Shown here: positions 43,079 to 52,523 of the stretch, one piece after another
Layout: each line of letters opens with the position of its first letter
How positions within the stretch are numbered: position 1 is the first letter of the stretch
NCBI RefSeq assembly: GCF_900156745.1
Contig: NZ_LT707065.1
Location: 2,666,001-2,730,000, forward strand
DNA: 64,000 nt
Source of the DNA: Achromobacter sp. MFA1 R4
Lineage (GTDB): Bacteria > Pseudomonadota > Gammaproteobacteria > Burkholderiales > Burkholderiaceae_B
Direction: 5' to 3'
Position numbers and translations under genes: made by a program
The notes under the pieces: model-generated
Told to the model about the DNA's origin: nothing
Seen by the model: only the letters and a program-made list of their open reading frames with translations
Databases searched by the model: none

Positions 43079-43095
43079 GAGCGGCGACGCCGCTC
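43079..43095 (+). other. Hairpin in the erpA leader
   Basis: GAGCGGC-GAC-GCCGCTC forms a 7-bp stem with a 3-base loop near the start of the erpA transcript; a second small stem TGGCC/GGCCA follows next to the Shine-Dalgarno site. Confidence 0.5.
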
Positions 43096-43129
43096 ACTGA
43101 AATATGGCCGTATCGGCCAGGAGTGAACC

Positions 43130-43501
43130 ATGAATGCAGTGACCGAAACCGTCGACCTGCAGGCCGCGCCGCCTGTGCCCCTGGTGTTTACCGACTCGGC
43201 TGCCGCCAAAGTGAAAGACCTGTTGGCCGAAGAAGGCAACCCCGAGCTCAAGCTGCGCGTGTTCGTGCAGGGTGGGGGCTGTTCCGGCTTCCAGTACGGT
43301 TTCACGTTCGACGAAGTCGTGAACGAAGACGACACCGTGCTGGACAAGGATGGCGTCCAGTTGCTCGTTGACCCGATGAGCTTCCAATACCTGGTCGGCG
43401 CCGAGATCGATTACAAGGAAGACCTGGAAGGCGCGCAGTTCGTCATCCGCAATCCCAACGCCAGCACCACCTGCGGCTGCGGTTCTTCGTTTTCGGTGTA
43501 A
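43130..43501 (+). CDS. erpA: Iron-sulfur cluster insertion protein ErpA
   Basis: A 123-residue A-type Fe-S carrier that hands clusters to apo-enzymes. Three conserved Cys are present: G-G-G-C-S-G-F near residue 50 and the terminal C-G-C-G-S-S-F. AGGAG lies 6 bases before the ATG. It has its own promoter with an overlapping palindrome and a strong terminator, so it is probably monocistronic. Confidence 0.95.
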   Translation: MNAVTETVDLQAAPPVPLVFTDSAAAKVKDLLAEEGNPELKLRVFVQGGGCSGFQYGFTFDEVVNEDDTVLDKDGVQLLVDPMSFQYLVGAEIDYKEDLEGAQFVIRNPNASTTCGCGSSFSV

Positions 43502-43519
43502 TCGCCGGGCACGAAAGAC

Positions 43520-43554
43520 AAAAACCCTTCGGCTTGCCGAAGGGTTTTTTGTTT
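43520..43554. terminator. Bidirectional terminator between erpA and anmK
   Basis: A stem built on ACCCTTCGG/CCGAAGGGT, flanked by an A-run on the left and six T residues on the right, suits termination of both convergent genes. Confidence 0.95.
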
Positions 43555-43585
43555 CAGGCGCGGCATTGCCGCCGCTGGAGGAGTG

Positions 43586-44719
43586 TCAGGCGGGATACAG
43601 CGCGCCCAGCAGCCTCGGCCCGCGCGCGCCCGTGACGCTCGGCAGGCCGGCGGGCTGGCCCGTGACGAACGCCTGCGCCAGCCACGCGAACGCCAGCGCC
43701 TCCACCTGCTGGGCCGGCACGCCCAGGGCGTCGGTCGCCTGCACCGGGCGTTGCAGGCAGTAAGCCAGTTCCTGCATCAGTCCCGCGTTGTAGGCCCCGC
43801 CGCCGCACACGAACACTTCCTGCGTGCCTGCGGCGGCCGCGTCGATGGCGTTGGCCACTGTCCTCGCGGTCAGGCGCTGCAAAGTGGCCTGGACGTCCTG
43901 AGGGGCGGGAGCCGGCCCGTCGAACGCAGCCAGGCGTGCGTCCAGCCATTTCATATTGAAGAGATCCCGGCCTGTGGACTTGGGCGGGGGCAGGGCGAAC
44001 CAGGGCTCGCTCGCGATGAGCTGCTCGAGCAAGGGCGCTACCACCTGGCCCGTCGCGGCCCAGCGGCCGCCCGCGTCATAGGGCCGACCCAGGTGGCGCT
44101 GGCACCAGCCATCCAGGAACACGTTGGCAGGGCCGGTATCGAAGCCGCGCGGGGGTTGTCCGGGCACCAGCAGCGTCACGTTGGCAATGCCCCCCAGGTT
44201 CAGCACGGCGCGGCCGTGGTCGCTGCCGAACACGGCCGCGTGAAAGGGCGGCACCAGGGGCGCGCCTTGGCCGCCCGCGGCCAGGTCGCGGCTGCGAAAG
44301 TCCGCCACCACGTCGATGCGGGTCAGCTCGGCCAGCAGCGCCGGCGCGTTGAGCTGCAGCGTGTAGCCGAGGTCGGGGCGATGCCGGACGGTCTGGCCGT
44401 GCGCGCCGATGGCGGTCACATCGTGCGCGGCGACATTCGCATCCTTGAGCAGGGCCGACACCGCCTGCGCGTACACCCGGACCAGTGCATTGGCCGCGAG
44501 CGCGGCGCGGGCCAACTCGTCGTCGCCGGAAGTATTGAGAACCAGCAACTCGCGGCGCAGATTCTCGGGCATGGGCAGGCTGGCGCTGGCCAGCACCTGG
44601 GGCGGACCTCCCTGCGTCAGCCGGGCCAGCACGCCGTCGACGCCGTCGACGCTGGTTCCCGACATCAATCCGATGAAGAGCGTGCCGGTGTCGTGCTGCA
44701 AAGGCTTGATGTCTTTCAC
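43586..44719 (-). CDS. anmK: Anhydro-N-acetylmuramic acid kinase
   Basis: A 377-residue sugar kinase of cell-wall recycling that converts 1,6-anhydroMurNAc to MurNAc-6-phosphate. The N-terminal G-L-M-S-G-T-S-V-D-G-V-D (near residue 17) and G-A-H-G-Q-T-V-R-H (near 109) are AnmK signatures, and the V-C-G-G-G-A-Y-N block is near 311. It lies downstream of the M23 endopeptidase gene on the same strand, but a terminator separates them. Confidence 0.95.
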   Translation of the reverse strand: MKDIKPLQHDTGTLFIGLMSGTSVDGVDGVLARLTQGGPPQVLASASLPMPENLRRELLVLNTSGDDELARAALAANALVRVYAQAVSALLKDANVAAHDVTAIGAHGQTVRHRPDLGYTLQLNAPALLAELTRIDVVADFRSRDLAAGGQGAPLVPPFHAAVFGSDHGRAVLNLGGIANVTLLVPGQPPRGFDTGPANVFLDGWCQRHLGRPYDAGGRWAATGQVVAPLLEQLIASEPWFALPPPKSTGRDLFNMKWLDARLAAFDGPAPAPQDVQATLQRLTARTVANAIDAAAAGTQEVFVCGGGAYNAGLMQELAYCLQRPVQATDALGVPAQQVEALAFAWLAQAFVTGQPAGLPSVTGARGPRLLGALYPA

Positions 44720-44733
44720 GGGCGCCTCGAAAC

Positions 44734-44767
44734 AAAAAAGGCGGCCGTCGCATGTCGCGCCGCCGCC
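44734..44767 (-). terminator. Terminator of the M23 endopeptidase gene
   Basis: On the minus strand a GGCGGC/GCCGCC stem with a partly paired 16-base interior is followed by six T residues, 104 bases past the stop codon and 15 bases before the anmK start. Confidence 0.75.
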
Positions 44768-44871
44768 GCGCCCGTCGCGCGGGCCTGGTGCCCGTCAAGG
44801 GCCTGACTGCTTGAACGGTCCGCCCTGTAACGTGCGGACCGCCCTGTGCTGGATTGCTGCCTGGGCCAGCC

Positions 44872-46281
44872 TTAGCGGCTGGCCACGTTGGTCAATGCGT
44901 CGGGCAGCGTCTGCTGGAACTGCGTCAGCAACAGGATCTGCTGCTTGTACGGCGACACCGCGTCGTTGAACGCGCGGACTTCCGCGGGTTCGAGGGCGCG
45001 GGCCACCGGCAGGTCCACGGACAGCGGATCGATGGGCTGATTGTCCACGCGGAATTCGTAGTGCAGGTGCGGGCCCGTGGCCCAGCCGGTGGATCCGACA
45101 TAACCCAGCAACTGACCCTGCGAGACCTTCGCGCCCTTGGTGATGCCCTGGGCGATGCGGCTCTGGTGCGCGTACAGCGTCGAATACTTGCCGTGGTGCT
45201 TGATGATGACCACGTTGCCGTAGCCGTTCTGCCAGCCCGAGAATTCGACCGTGCCGTCGGCGGTGGAGTGGATCGGCGTGCCGGAGGGGGCGGCGTAATC
45301 CACGCCCTTGTGTCCCGTCCAGGTCTTGTGGATGGGATGCATGCGCATGCCGAAAGTCGAGCTGATCCGGCTGAACTTCAGGGCGGTGCGCAGGAACGCG
45401 CCACGCAGGCTGGTGCCGTCGAAGTCGTAGTAGGAACCGGTCTTGTCGTCGGGGCTGAACCAGACGGCGTTGTAGGTCTTGCCGCCGTTGATGAACTCCA
45501 GGGCCAGCACGCGGCCCGCGCCGGCGTAGCGGCCGTCATGGGAACGCACTTCATAGACGACGCGGAACTGGTCGCCCTGGCGCAGGTCGCGCAGGAAGTC
45601 GATCTTGGCGCTCAGGATGTCGGCCATCTGCATGGTGACCGAGTCCGGGATGCCGGCCGAGTCCGTGGCGCCGAAGAGCGAGGACTTGATGGTGCCGACG
45701 GCCACGCGGGTCTGGCGGTCGGTGCTTTCCGTGATTTCCTCGGCCTTGTAGCTGTCGCCGGCCGGCGCGACGTGCAGCATGCGCGTCACGACCTGCCCGT
45801 CGGATTCATTGCCGGGCGTGTGGATGTAGCGCAGCCAGATCAGGTTGCCCTGTTCGTCCGTGGCAGCCTGCACCGAGCGGCCCGGATACAGCTTGTAGAT
45901 GCTGCGGGCGCTGGCGTCGTGCGTCAGGAAGGACTGCAGATTGGGCGCGTCCAGCTCCAGGCGCTGCAGCACGGCCGACAGCGTGTCGCCCGGACGGATG
46001 CGGGTTTCGCTGATGTAGGGGGCGGCGCTGGGGCTGCTGACTTCGACTTGCTCGGCGGTCAGCGGCAGAATGCTCTGGATGACGCGCGAGGGGGGGAGTT
46101 CGGTGCGGTCGGGTTGCTGCACCATGCCGAGAGCGGCGGCGCCAGCGAAAAGACCAATTGCGGTGACGAGAAGAGTGCGGCGGAAAAGTCCCGAGCGATG
46201 GGGCTTGGGCTCGACGGGCGCAAATACGGCAGCGACTTTGCGCTTGAGGCCACTCGCCAGTTCGTGGAGGCCACGATTCAT
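44872..46281 (-). CDS. M23-family murein endopeptidase, MepM/YebA-like
   Basis: A 469-residue protein with an inner-membrane anchor (about residues 33-53), an OapA/LysM-like N-terminal region (R-I-R-P-G-D-T-L-S-A-V-L near 95) and a C-terminal LytM domain. The zinc ligands are visible as H-K-G-V-D (near 333) and H-L-H-Y-E-F (near 414). It would cut peptide cross-links in peptidoglycan during growth. It is divergent from tyrS, as in many betaproteobacteria. Start chosen by the basic N-terminus before the membrane helix. Confidence 0.92.
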   Translation of the reverse strand: MNRGLHELASGLKRKVAAVFAPVEPKPHRSGLFRRTLLVTAIGLFAGAAALGMVQQPDRTELPPSRVIQSILPLTAEQVEVSSPSAAPYISETRIRPGDTLSAVLQRLELDAPNLQSFLTHDASARSIYKLYPGRSVQAATDEQGNLIWLRYIHTPGNESDGQVVTRMLHVAPAGDSYKAEEITESTDRQTRVAVGTIKSSLFGATDSAGIPDSVTMQMADILSAKIDFLRDLRQGDQFRVVYEVRSHDGRYAGAGRVLALEFINGGKTYNAVWFSPDDKTGSYYDFDGTSLRGAFLRTALKFSRISSTFGMRMHPIHKTWTGHKGVDYAAPSGTPIHSTADGTVEFSGWQNGYGNVVIIKHHGKYSTLYAHQSRIAQGITKGAKVSQGQLLGYVGSTGWATGPHLHYEFRVDNQPIDPLSVDLPVARALEPAEVRAFNDAVSPYKQQILLLTQFQQTLPDALTNVASR

Positions 46282-46409
46282 CGTGAAAATACCCTCTCAG
46301 GTGGCTTGAGCTCGCAGGGTGCGTGACACGAACGGCCCTGGCATGCAACGGATTCCGGAGCAAGGGCTGGCGCGGATGCGCATCTTGTGAACAATAGATG
46401 GTAGAGCGA

Positions 46410-46438
46410 ACGCAACTGCGTATATATGACAGTTGCGT
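46410..46438. promoter_or_regulatory. Inverted repeat between endopeptidase and tyrS
   Basis: ACGCAACTG and CAGTTGCGT form perfect 9-bp arms around an 11-base AT-rich centre (CGTATATATGA). It could hold overlapping -10 elements for both directions with a regulator at the arms. Confidence 0.5.
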
Positions 46439-46455
46439 ATGATTAGGCCGGTATC

Positions 46456-46472
46456 CTAGCCGATTCGGCTAG
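46456..46472. promoter_or_regulatory. 17-bp palindrome in the tyrS leader
   Basis: CTAGCCGA-T-TCGGCTAG has perfect 8-bp arms; it overlaps a TAGAAT at 46470 that may be the tyrS -10 element. T-rich DNA follows. Confidence 0.5.
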
Positions 46473-46539
46473 AATTTTCGATAGTTTTCGTCACTTTTTA
46501 CACCTTTTTGTCGGCTGAAGCCGCATTGGTCCCCCTGTC

Positions 46540-47769
46540 ATGTCACCCACCGAAGCCCCCATCACTCCTGAAGTCGAAGCCGATCTGCGTACAGCCAAGC
46601 GCGGCTGCGATGAACTGCTGGTCGAGTCCGAGTTTGCGCGCAAGCTGGCCAAGAGCCGCGCCACGGGCGTGCCCCTGCGCATCAAGCTCGGGCTGGACCC
46701 CACCGCGCCGGACATCCACCTGGGACACACGGTGGTGCTGAACAAGATGCGCCAGCTCCAGGACCTGGGGCACAACGTCATCTTCCTGATCGGCGATTTC
46801 ACCTCCACCATCGGCGACCCCAGTGGCCGCAACAGCACGCGCCCGCCGCTCACGCGCGAGCAGATCGAAGAAAACGCCAAGACCTATTACGCGCAGGCCA
46901 GCCTGGTGCTGGATCCGGCCCGCACCGAGATCCGTTACAACTCCGAGTGGTGCGATCCCCTGGGCGCTCGCGGGCTGATCCAGCTCGCCTCCCGCTACAC
47001 GGTGGCCCGCATGATGGAGCGCGAGGACTTCACCAAGCGGTTCAAGGGCGGCATCCCCATTTCGGTGCATGAATTCCTGTATCCGCTGATGCAGGGCTAT
47101 GACTCGGTCGCGCTGAAGTCCGATCTGGAGCTGGGGGGCACCGATCAGAAGTTCAACCTGTTGGTGGGCCGGGAACTGCAAAAAGAATATGGACAGGAGC
47201 CGCAGTGCATCCTGACGATGCCGCTGCTCGTCGGCACGGACGGCGTAGAGAAAATGTCCAAGTCCAAGGGCAACTACATCGGCATTTCGGAGTCGCCTGA
47301 TTCCATGTTCGGCAAGCTCATGTCGATTTCCGACACGCTGATGTGGCGTTACTTCGAACTGTTGTCCTTCCGCTCGCTGGAGGACATCGCCGCGCTCAAG
47401 CAGGAAATCGACGGCGGCCGCAATCCGCGCGATGCGAAGGTCATGCTGGCGCAGGAGATCATTGCGCGCTTTCATTCCGCCAAGGCGGCGGACGATGCGC
47501 TGGCCTCGTTCGAGGCGCGTTTCCGGGATGGCGCCATCCCCGAGGACATCCCCGAAGTCAACCTCGGCGGCGCGCCGGTGGGCATCCTCAAACTGCTGCG
47601 CGAGGCCGGCCTTGTCGCGTCCGGCTCGGAGGCCCAGCGCAACGTGGAGCAGGGCGGGGTCCGCGTCAATGGCGATCGCGTGGAAGACAAATCGTTGCAA
47701 TTGCCGGCCGGGACTTACGTCGTTCAGGTGGGCAAGCGCAAGTTCGCGCGTGTTAAGTTGAACCCGTAA
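46540..47769 (+). CDS. tyrS: Tyrosyl-tRNA synthetase
   Basis: A 409-residue class I synthetase of the TyrRS-type with H60-L-G-H as the HIGH motif and K238-M-S-K-S. A C-terminal S4-type RNA-binding domain covers about residues 345-405 and ends in K-R-K-F-A-R-V-K-L. Its length and HIGH/KMSKS spacing fit the TyrZ-like branch used by many proteobacteria. No strong Shine-Dalgarno precedes the ATG. Confidence 0.95.
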   Translation: MSPTEAPITPEVEADLRTAKRGCDELLVESEFARKLAKSRATGVPLRIKLGLDPTAPDIHLGHTVVLNKMRQLQDLGHNVIFLIGDFTSTIGDPSGRNSTRPPLTREQIEENAKTYYAQASLVLDPARTEIRYNSEWCDPLGARGLIQLASRYTVARMMEREDFTKRFKGGIPISVHEFLYPLMQGYDSVALKSDLELGGTDQKFNLLVGRELQKEYGQEPQCILTMPLLVGTDGVEKMSKSKGNYIGISESPDSMFGKLMSISDTLMWRYFELLSFRSLEDIAALKQEIDGGRNPRDAKVMLAQEIIARFHSAKAADDALASFEARFRDGAIPEDIPEVNLGGAPVGILKLLREAGLVASGSEAQRNVEQGGVRVNGDRVEDKSLQLPAGTYVVQVGKRKFARVKLNP

Positions 47770-47841
47770 TAGCGAAGTTTTGATACGCTGAAGGTACACA
47801 CAGGGCCTGGGCGCCCTTTGCGGCACTTATAGGAGCACGAC

Positions 47842-48495
47842 ATGGAACTTTCGAGTTTGTCATTTTCCGATCACGAGTCGATTCCCGAGCGCTATGCATT
47901 CGGCAGGATCGATGCGCAATCGCACGTCGCGCTGGCAGACAACTTCAATCCGCAGTTTTCCTGGGACAACGTTCCGGAAGGCACGCAGTCGTTTGCCTTG
48001 CTCTGCCATGATCCCGACGTGCCTTCGCGCCCCGACGACGTCAACCAGGAAGGCCGCGAAGTGCCTGCCGACCTGCCCCGCGTCGATTTCTTCCACTGGG
48101 TGCTGGTGGACCTGCCCGCCGACCTGCGCGAGATCGACGAAGGCGCGTTCTCCAACGGCATCACCCCGCGCGGCAAGGGCGGCCCCCTGGCGCCCATGGA
48201 CGCGCGGCAGGGCATCAACTCCTATTCATCATGGTTCGCCAACGACCACGACATGAGCGGCGAGTATTTCGGCTATGACGGCCCATGCCCGCCCTGGAAC
48301 GACGCCCTGGTCCATCGCTACATCTTCACGCTGTATGCGCTGGACGTGCCCAGCCTGAATCTGCAGGGTTCCTTCACCGGCGAAGACGCGCTGCGCGCCA
48401 TCCAGAAGCACGTGCTGGCGCAGGCGTCGCTGACGGGCACCTATACGCTCAATCCCCGGCTGGCGCCCAAGCAAATCGGGGCCACGTCGGCCTGA
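47842..48495 (+). CDS. YbhB/YbcL-family PEBP-like protein
   Basis: A 217-residue phosphatidylethanolamine-binding-protein-like protein. The D-P-D-V-P pocket motif (near residue 57), the H-W-V-L-V-D-L-P block (near 88) and the Y-x-G-P-C-P-P segment (near 149), with the anion-binding His nearby, fit the family. No signal peptide, so cytoplasmic. TAGGAG precedes the ATG. Biological role is unknown in bacteria. It has its own terminator. Confidence 0.9.
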   Translation: MELSSLSFSDHESIPERYAFGRIDAQSHVALADNFNPQFSWDNVPEGTQSFALLCHDPDVPSRPDDVNQEGREVPADLPRVDFFHWVLVDLPADLREIDEGAFSNGITPRGKGGPLAPMDARQGINSYSSWFANDHDMSGEYFGYDGPCPPWNDALVHRYIFTLYALDVPSLNLQGSFTGEDALRAIQKHVLAQASLTGTYTLNPRLAPKQIGATSA

Positions 48496-48514
48496 CGTCG
48501 ACAGGCATGTACGC

Positions 48515-48539
48515 AGGGCCGCCTGGTGCGGCCCTTTTT
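48515..48539 (+). terminator. Terminator of the YbhB-like gene
   Basis: AGGGCCGC/GCGGCCCT stem with a 5-base loop and a T-run. The following 250 bases to glyA contain no gene or recognisable riboswitch. Confidence 0.92.
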
Positions 48540-48795
48540 CATTTCCGGTGACGGGCGCGATCCGCAGAAGGCGCCGCAGGGGCCTTTGCATGAAACTTTC
48601 TCAAGTCGTCATGAGGGGCGTTTCCGGGCCCGCCGGGATGGCGTGGTTTTCGCGCCCGTCCGGGGCAATTTGGCCAAGATCCCGCAATTTTGGCGGCAAT
48701 TGATTCCGCGCGACGGGGTAAACTACACAGCAATCTCCGGGTTTACCCACCCGACGCCGTTTTCTCATTTCATACCGCCTCAGGAAACCCCCGTC

Positions 48796-50046
48796 ATGTT
48801 TGACCGCAACCTCACCTTGTCCAAGGCTGACCCGGACGTTTGGGCCGCCATCCAGAAGGAAGACCAGCGCCAGGAACAGCACATCGAGCTGATCGCTTCG
48901 GAGAACTACGCCAGCCCGGCCGTCATGGAAGCCCAGGGCACGCAGCTCACGAACAAGTACGCCGAAGGCTACCCGGGCAAGCGCTACTACGGGGGTTGCG
49001 AATACGTGGACGTGGTCGAACAGTTGGCCATCGACCGCCTGAAGCAGATCTTCGGCGCCGAAGCCGCCAACGTGCAGCCCAACTCGGGTTCGCAGGCGAA
49101 CCAGGGTGTGTACATGGCCGTCCTCAAGCCGGGCGACACCGTGCTGGGCATGAGCCTGGCCGAAGGCGGTCACCTGACGCACGGCGCGTCGGTCAACGCT
49201 TCGGGCAAGCTGTACAACTTCATCTCGTACGGCCTGGACGAAAACGAAGTCCTGAACTACGACCAGGTCGAGCAGCTGGCCAAGGAACACAAGCCCAAGC
49301 TGATCGTGGCGGGCGCGTCGGCCTATGCCCTGCACATCGACTTCGAGCGCATGGCGCGCATCGCCCGTGAAAACGGCGCGCTGTTCATGGTCGACATCGC
49401 CCACTACGCGGGCTTGGTCGCCGGCGGCGCCTACCCCAACCCGGTTCCGCACGCCGATTTCGTCACCTCGACCACGCACAAGTCGCTGCGCGGCCCGCGC
49501 GGCGGCGTCATCATGATGAAGGCCGAACACGAGAAGATCATCAATTCGGCGATCTTCCCCGGCATCCAGGGCGGTCCGCTGATGCACGTCATCGCCGGCA
49601 AGGCCGTGGCGTTCAAGGAAGCGCTGGAACCCGAGTTCAAGGACTACGCGCAGCAAGTCGTCAAGAACGCCAAGGTGCTGGCCGACACGCTGGTCAAGCG
49701 CGGCCTGCGCATCGTCTCCGGCCGTACCGAAAGCCACGTCATGCTGGTGGACCTGCGTTCCAAGGGCATCACGGGCAAGGAAGCGGAAGCCGTGCTGGGC
49801 CAGGCCCACATCACGGTCAACAAGAACGCCATCCCGAACGATCCGGAAAAGCCCTTCGTGACCAGCGGCATCCGCCTGGGCACGCCGGCCATGACCACCC
49901 GCGGCTTCACCGAAGCCGATGCCGAGCTGACCGCCAACCTGATCGCCGACGTGCTGGACAACCCGCGCGACGAGGCCAACATCGCTGCCGTGCGCGCCAA
50001 GGTCAATGAACTGACCTCGCGCCTGCCGGTGTACGGCAAGAAGTAA
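48796..50046 (+). CDS. glyA: Serine hydroxymethyltransferase
   Basis: A 416-residue PLP enzyme that interconverts serine and glycine while loading one-carbon units on tetrahydrofolate. The PLP lysine is K229 in [12 protein letters not shown]. The N-terminal [10 protein letters not shown] and Y-Y-G-G-C-E-Y-V-D blocks are intact. The ATG at 48796 matches the family start; the longer frame reaches back into the previous terminator. It is followed by a terminator and nrdR, a common order. Confidence 0.97.
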   Translation: MFDRNLTLSKADPDVWAAIQKEDQRQEQHIELIASENYASPAVMEAQGTQLTNKYAEGYPGKRYYGGCEYVDVVEQLAIDRLKQIFGAEAANVQPNSGSQANQGVYMAVLKPGDTVLGMSLAEGGHLTHGASVNASGKLYNFISYGLDENEVLNYDQVEQLAKEHKPKLIVAGASAYALHIDFERMARIARENGALFMVDIAHYAGLVAGGAYPNPVPHADFVTSTTHKSLRGPRGGVIMMKAEHEKIINSAIFPGIQGGPLMHVIAGKAVAFKEALEPEFKDYAQQVVKNAKVLADTLVKRGLRIVSGRTESHVMLVDLRSKGITGKEAEAVLGQAHITVNKNAIPNDPEKPFVTSGIRLGTPAMTTRGFTEADAELTANLIADVLDNPRDEANIAAVRAKVNELTSRLPVYGKK

Positions 50047-50093
50047 TCCGCGGGCGCGGGCGGCGCTCGCGCATCCCGGTAGAAGGAAACAAG

Positions 50094-50130
50094 AGGGACG
50101 GCCCCGCAAGGCGCCGTCCCTTGGTTTTTT
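50094..50130 (+). terminator. Terminator of glyA
   Basis: AGGGACGGC/GCCGTCCCT stem with a 10-base loop that can pair further inside, followed by TGGTTTTTT. Confidence 0.85.
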
Positions 50131-50219
50131 GGGGCGGGGGCGACGCGTCCGCAGTGACAAAATCGTCCATCCGGGCGCTTTGCCTGGCCCCATCGTTACA
50201 ATATGCTCAATTATTGCCT

Positions 50220-50264
50220 CCGGCGCTTCCAGCGCTTCCAGCGCCGCCAGCGCCACCAGCGTCT
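50220..50264 (+). repeat. 9-bp repeats in the nrdR leader
   Basis: Five tandem 9-bp units of the form CCAGCGCNN (the first begins CCGGCGC and the last is CCAGCGTCT) end 13 bases before the nrdR start codon. A TTACAAT at 50196 may hold the -10 element. Confidence 0.7.
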
Positions 50265-50277
50265 TTAGGGATCACAC

Positions 50278-50757
50278 ATGCGGTGTCCATTTTGTGGCCA
50301 TGCCGAAACGCAGGTCGTCGACAGCCGGGTCTCGGAAGAGGGCGACGCCATCCGCCGCCGTCGCCGCTGCCTGTCCTGTGACAAGCGGTTCACCACCTAC
50401 GAGCGGGTGGAGCTTGCCATGCCTTCGATCGTCAAGCGCAACGGCAGCCGCAGCGAATACGATCCCGTGAAGCTGCGCGCCAGCCTGAGCCTCGCGCTGC
50501 GCAAGCGCCCGGTCAGCACCGAGGACGTGGATGCGGCCGTCGCGCGGATCGAAGAGCAACTGCTTGCCAGCGGCCAGCGCGAAGTCCCGTCCGAGCATAT
50601 CGGCGAGCTCGTCATGAACGAATTGCGCAAGCTCGACAAGGTCGCCTACGTGCGGTTTGCCTCGGTCTACAAAAGCTTCGAAGACATCGGCGAATTCGTC
50701 GAGGCCATCCGCGAGATGCAGGGCCCGCTGCTGCCGGGCAAGCTGCGCAAGGAATAG
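50278..50757 (+). CDS. nrdR: Transcriptional repressor NrdR
   Basis: A 159-residue regulator of ribonucleotide reductase genes. The N-terminal zinc ribbon has C-P-F-C and C-L-S-C pairs with the basic R-R-R-R-R-C stretch, and residues about 49-139 form an ATP-cone that senses ATP/dATP. Two NrdR boxes on the nrdAB promoter 36 kb away are its evident target. Usual neighbours are glyA upstream and ribD downstream; here two extra minus-strand genes separate it from ribD. Confidence 0.97.
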   Translation: MRCPFCGHAETQVVDSRVSEEGDAIRRRRRCLSCDKRFTTYERVELAMPSIVKRNGSRSEYDPVKLRASLSLALRKRPVSTEDVDAAVARIEEQLLASGQREVPSEHIGELVMNELRKLDKVAYVRFASVYKSFEDIGEFVEAIREMQGPLLPGKLRKE

Positions 50758-50797
50758 CGCGGCGGGGCGCCGATCGCAACAGCGCCCCGCGCGGCGG

Positions 50798-51760
50798 TTA
50801 TTGCAGCGCCGCCCCGCGCATCGAGCCGGGCGTCAGCGGCTGGAATTTGCGCCACACGCGGCGCATGTGCTGCGCCGAGCCGAATCCCGATTTCTCCGCC
50901 ACGCGCTCCAGGTCCAGCCGGGTGTCGCGCAGCAGGTCGCGCGCCAGCGCGACTCGGATCTGATACAGGTAGTCCATGGGCGTGCAGCCCGCGTGCTCGC
51001 GGAACAGGCGGGTCAGGTGGCGGGGGCTGGTGTGCGCCTGGTCCGCCAGGGTCCGGGCCGACCACGGCGCGGCGGGGTCGCGGATGACCGCGTCCTGGAC
51101 CCGGTGGACGCCGGGATGCATATGGCTGCGATGGTCCAGCCAGGGCGACAGCGCCGAATCGGAACCGGCGCGACGCTGGTAGACGACCATGTCGCGCGCC
51201 GCCTCGCTGGCGACGCGCGGGCCGCAATGGCGGGCCACCATGTGCAGCGCCAGGTCGATGCCGGCCGTGATGCCCGCGCTGCTGACCAGGTTGCCGTCCT
51301 CGACGAAGATGCGGTTGTCCAGCACGCGCGCGGTCGGGTCGATGGCGGCCAGCTGTGCCAGGCAGGTGTGGTGCGTGGTGCATTCGCGCTGCCGCGTCAG
51401 GCCGGCGGCCGCGGCGAACAGCGCGCCCGCGCAGACCGTCATCAGGGTGAACCCGTCCGCGGGGTGGCGCACGGCCAGCCAGTCCACGATGGCGCGTGCG
51501 TCGTCGTCGTCCAGCCGCGTGTGCTTGCCCACCACGCCGGAAAGAATCACCAGCGCGTTGCGGGGCAGGCGGGCGGGCAGGGCCTGAACGTGCGCCAGGT
51601 GCAGGCCCGGAATGCCGCTCTCGATGTCGCGCGAGGGTCCGCAGAAATGCTGTTCGAACGTGCCCGGACACAGCTTGTTGGCGACGCGGAACGCCTCGGC
51701 CGGCCCGGCCAGGTCCAGCAGGACGATGCCGCGCGGCACCACGAAATGCACCGGGATCAT
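50798..51760 (-). CDS. GlxA-family AraC-type regulator with DJ-1/PfpI domain
   Basis: A 320-residue regulator. Residues 1-190 form a DJ-1/PfpI-like sensor domain (V-V-P-R-G-I-V-L-L-D-L-A-G-P at the start, nucleophile-elbow-like T-V-C-A-G-A near 109), and two AraC helix-turn-helix motifs cover about 215-315 (S-P-R-H-L-T-R-L-F-R-E-H-A-G and S-G-F-G-S-A-Q-H). ATG 51760 is chosen because GGGAGG lies about 6 bases upstream and it matches the family N-terminus; the open frame runs further only by chance. It sits 20 bases after the cysteine hydrolase gene on the same strand and likely controls it. Confidence 0.9.
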   Translation of the reverse strand: MIPVHFVVPRGIVLLDLAGPAEAFRVANKLCPGTFEQHFCGPSRDIESGIPGLHLAHVQALPARLPRNALVILSGVVGKHTRLDDDDARAIVDWLAVRHPADGFTLMTVCAGALFAAAAGLTRQRECTTHHTCLAQLAAIDPTARVLDNRIFVEDGNLVSSAGITAGIDLALHMVARHCGPRVASEAARDMVVYQRRAGSDSALSPWLDHRSHMHPGVHRVQDAVIRDPAAPWSARTLADQAHTSPRHLTRLFREHAGCTPMDYLYQIRVALARDLLRDTRLDLERVAEKSGFGSAQHMRRVWRKFQPLTPGSMRGAALQ

Positions 51761-51780
51761 CTGCGCCTCCCGCCCGGCAG

Positions 51781-52344
51781 CTATGCCGCCAGCGCGTCGG
51801 CGGCGCGCACGATGCGGGCGAAGCGGCCTTGCAGGACCAACTCGGTCCGGTCGCGGATCTCGGCCGGCGTGTAGTGCCTGCCGGACGGGCTTTGCATGGC
51901 GAAGGTCAGCGTGGCGTCGGTGGGGAACGTCACCTTGAAACCGGCGTCGCTGGCATGGCGCGAGGTGGTTTCGCAGCACTGTTCGGTGCGGATGCCAGCC
52001 ACGATGACGCCTTCGATCCCGTGCTTGACCAGCCAGTCGTGCAGCGAGGCGCCGGCTTCGTCCTTGGCGTACAGCGCGGAATGGACCGTTTTGTGGAACA
52101 CGGCCGAGGGCGAAATCCGCAATTCCTGAAGCGTCCTGACGTGGCCGGACGCCAGGGAAAACGGATTGGCGGGATCGTCGGACGGGCTGATATGGAACAC
52201 CTGCAGCACCGGCATATCCTGCGCGGCAGCCCCATCGATCAGGGACTGGATTTGCGAAACAAAGGCCGGATACTCGGATGCGTCCCAAAACGGACGGTGA
52301 CGGAAGGATTCCTGTACGTCGATGACGATCAATGCCTGTTTCAT
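51781..52344 (-). CDS. Isochorismatase-like cysteine hydrolase
   Basis: A 187-residue hydrolase with catalytic Asp in I-V-I-D-V-Q-E-S-F (residue 9 region), Lys in F-H-K-T-V-H-S-A near 84, and Cys in T-E-Q-C-C-E-T-T near 119. It is shorter than and only distantly similar to the hydrolase at 27.3 kb. It forms a two-gene unit with the GlxA-type regulator. Substrate unknown, probably a small amide or an isochorismate-like ether. Confidence 0.9.
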   Translation of the reverse strand: MKQALIVIDVQESFRHRPFWDASEYPAFVSQIQSLIDGAAAQDMPVLQVFHISPSDDPANPFSLASGHVRTLQELRISPSAVFHKTVHSALYAKDEAGASLHDWLVKHGIEGVIVAGIRTEQCCETTSRHASDAGFKVTFPTDATLTFAMQSPSGRHYTPAEIRDRTELVLQGRFARIVRAADALAA

Positions 52345-52523
52345 TTCCGGGCCTCCTGGCCTAGGTTTTCAAGGGGTATGGCGCTATTTTTACTCCGATC
52401 CCGCGCCGGCGCGAGCGCGATCCAAGACGGCTGGCGGCCCAAAACGGACATCGCCATGCCGCCACGCCGGCTCGTGCGTCCCCAATGACCGGGGGCGCGC
52501 ACCGCGGACATACAATCCCTGGC

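Noticed and set aside
48540..48795. Possible glycine riboswitch before glyA
   Set aside because: I looked for the conserved aptamer purine-rich cores and paired helices and did not find them.
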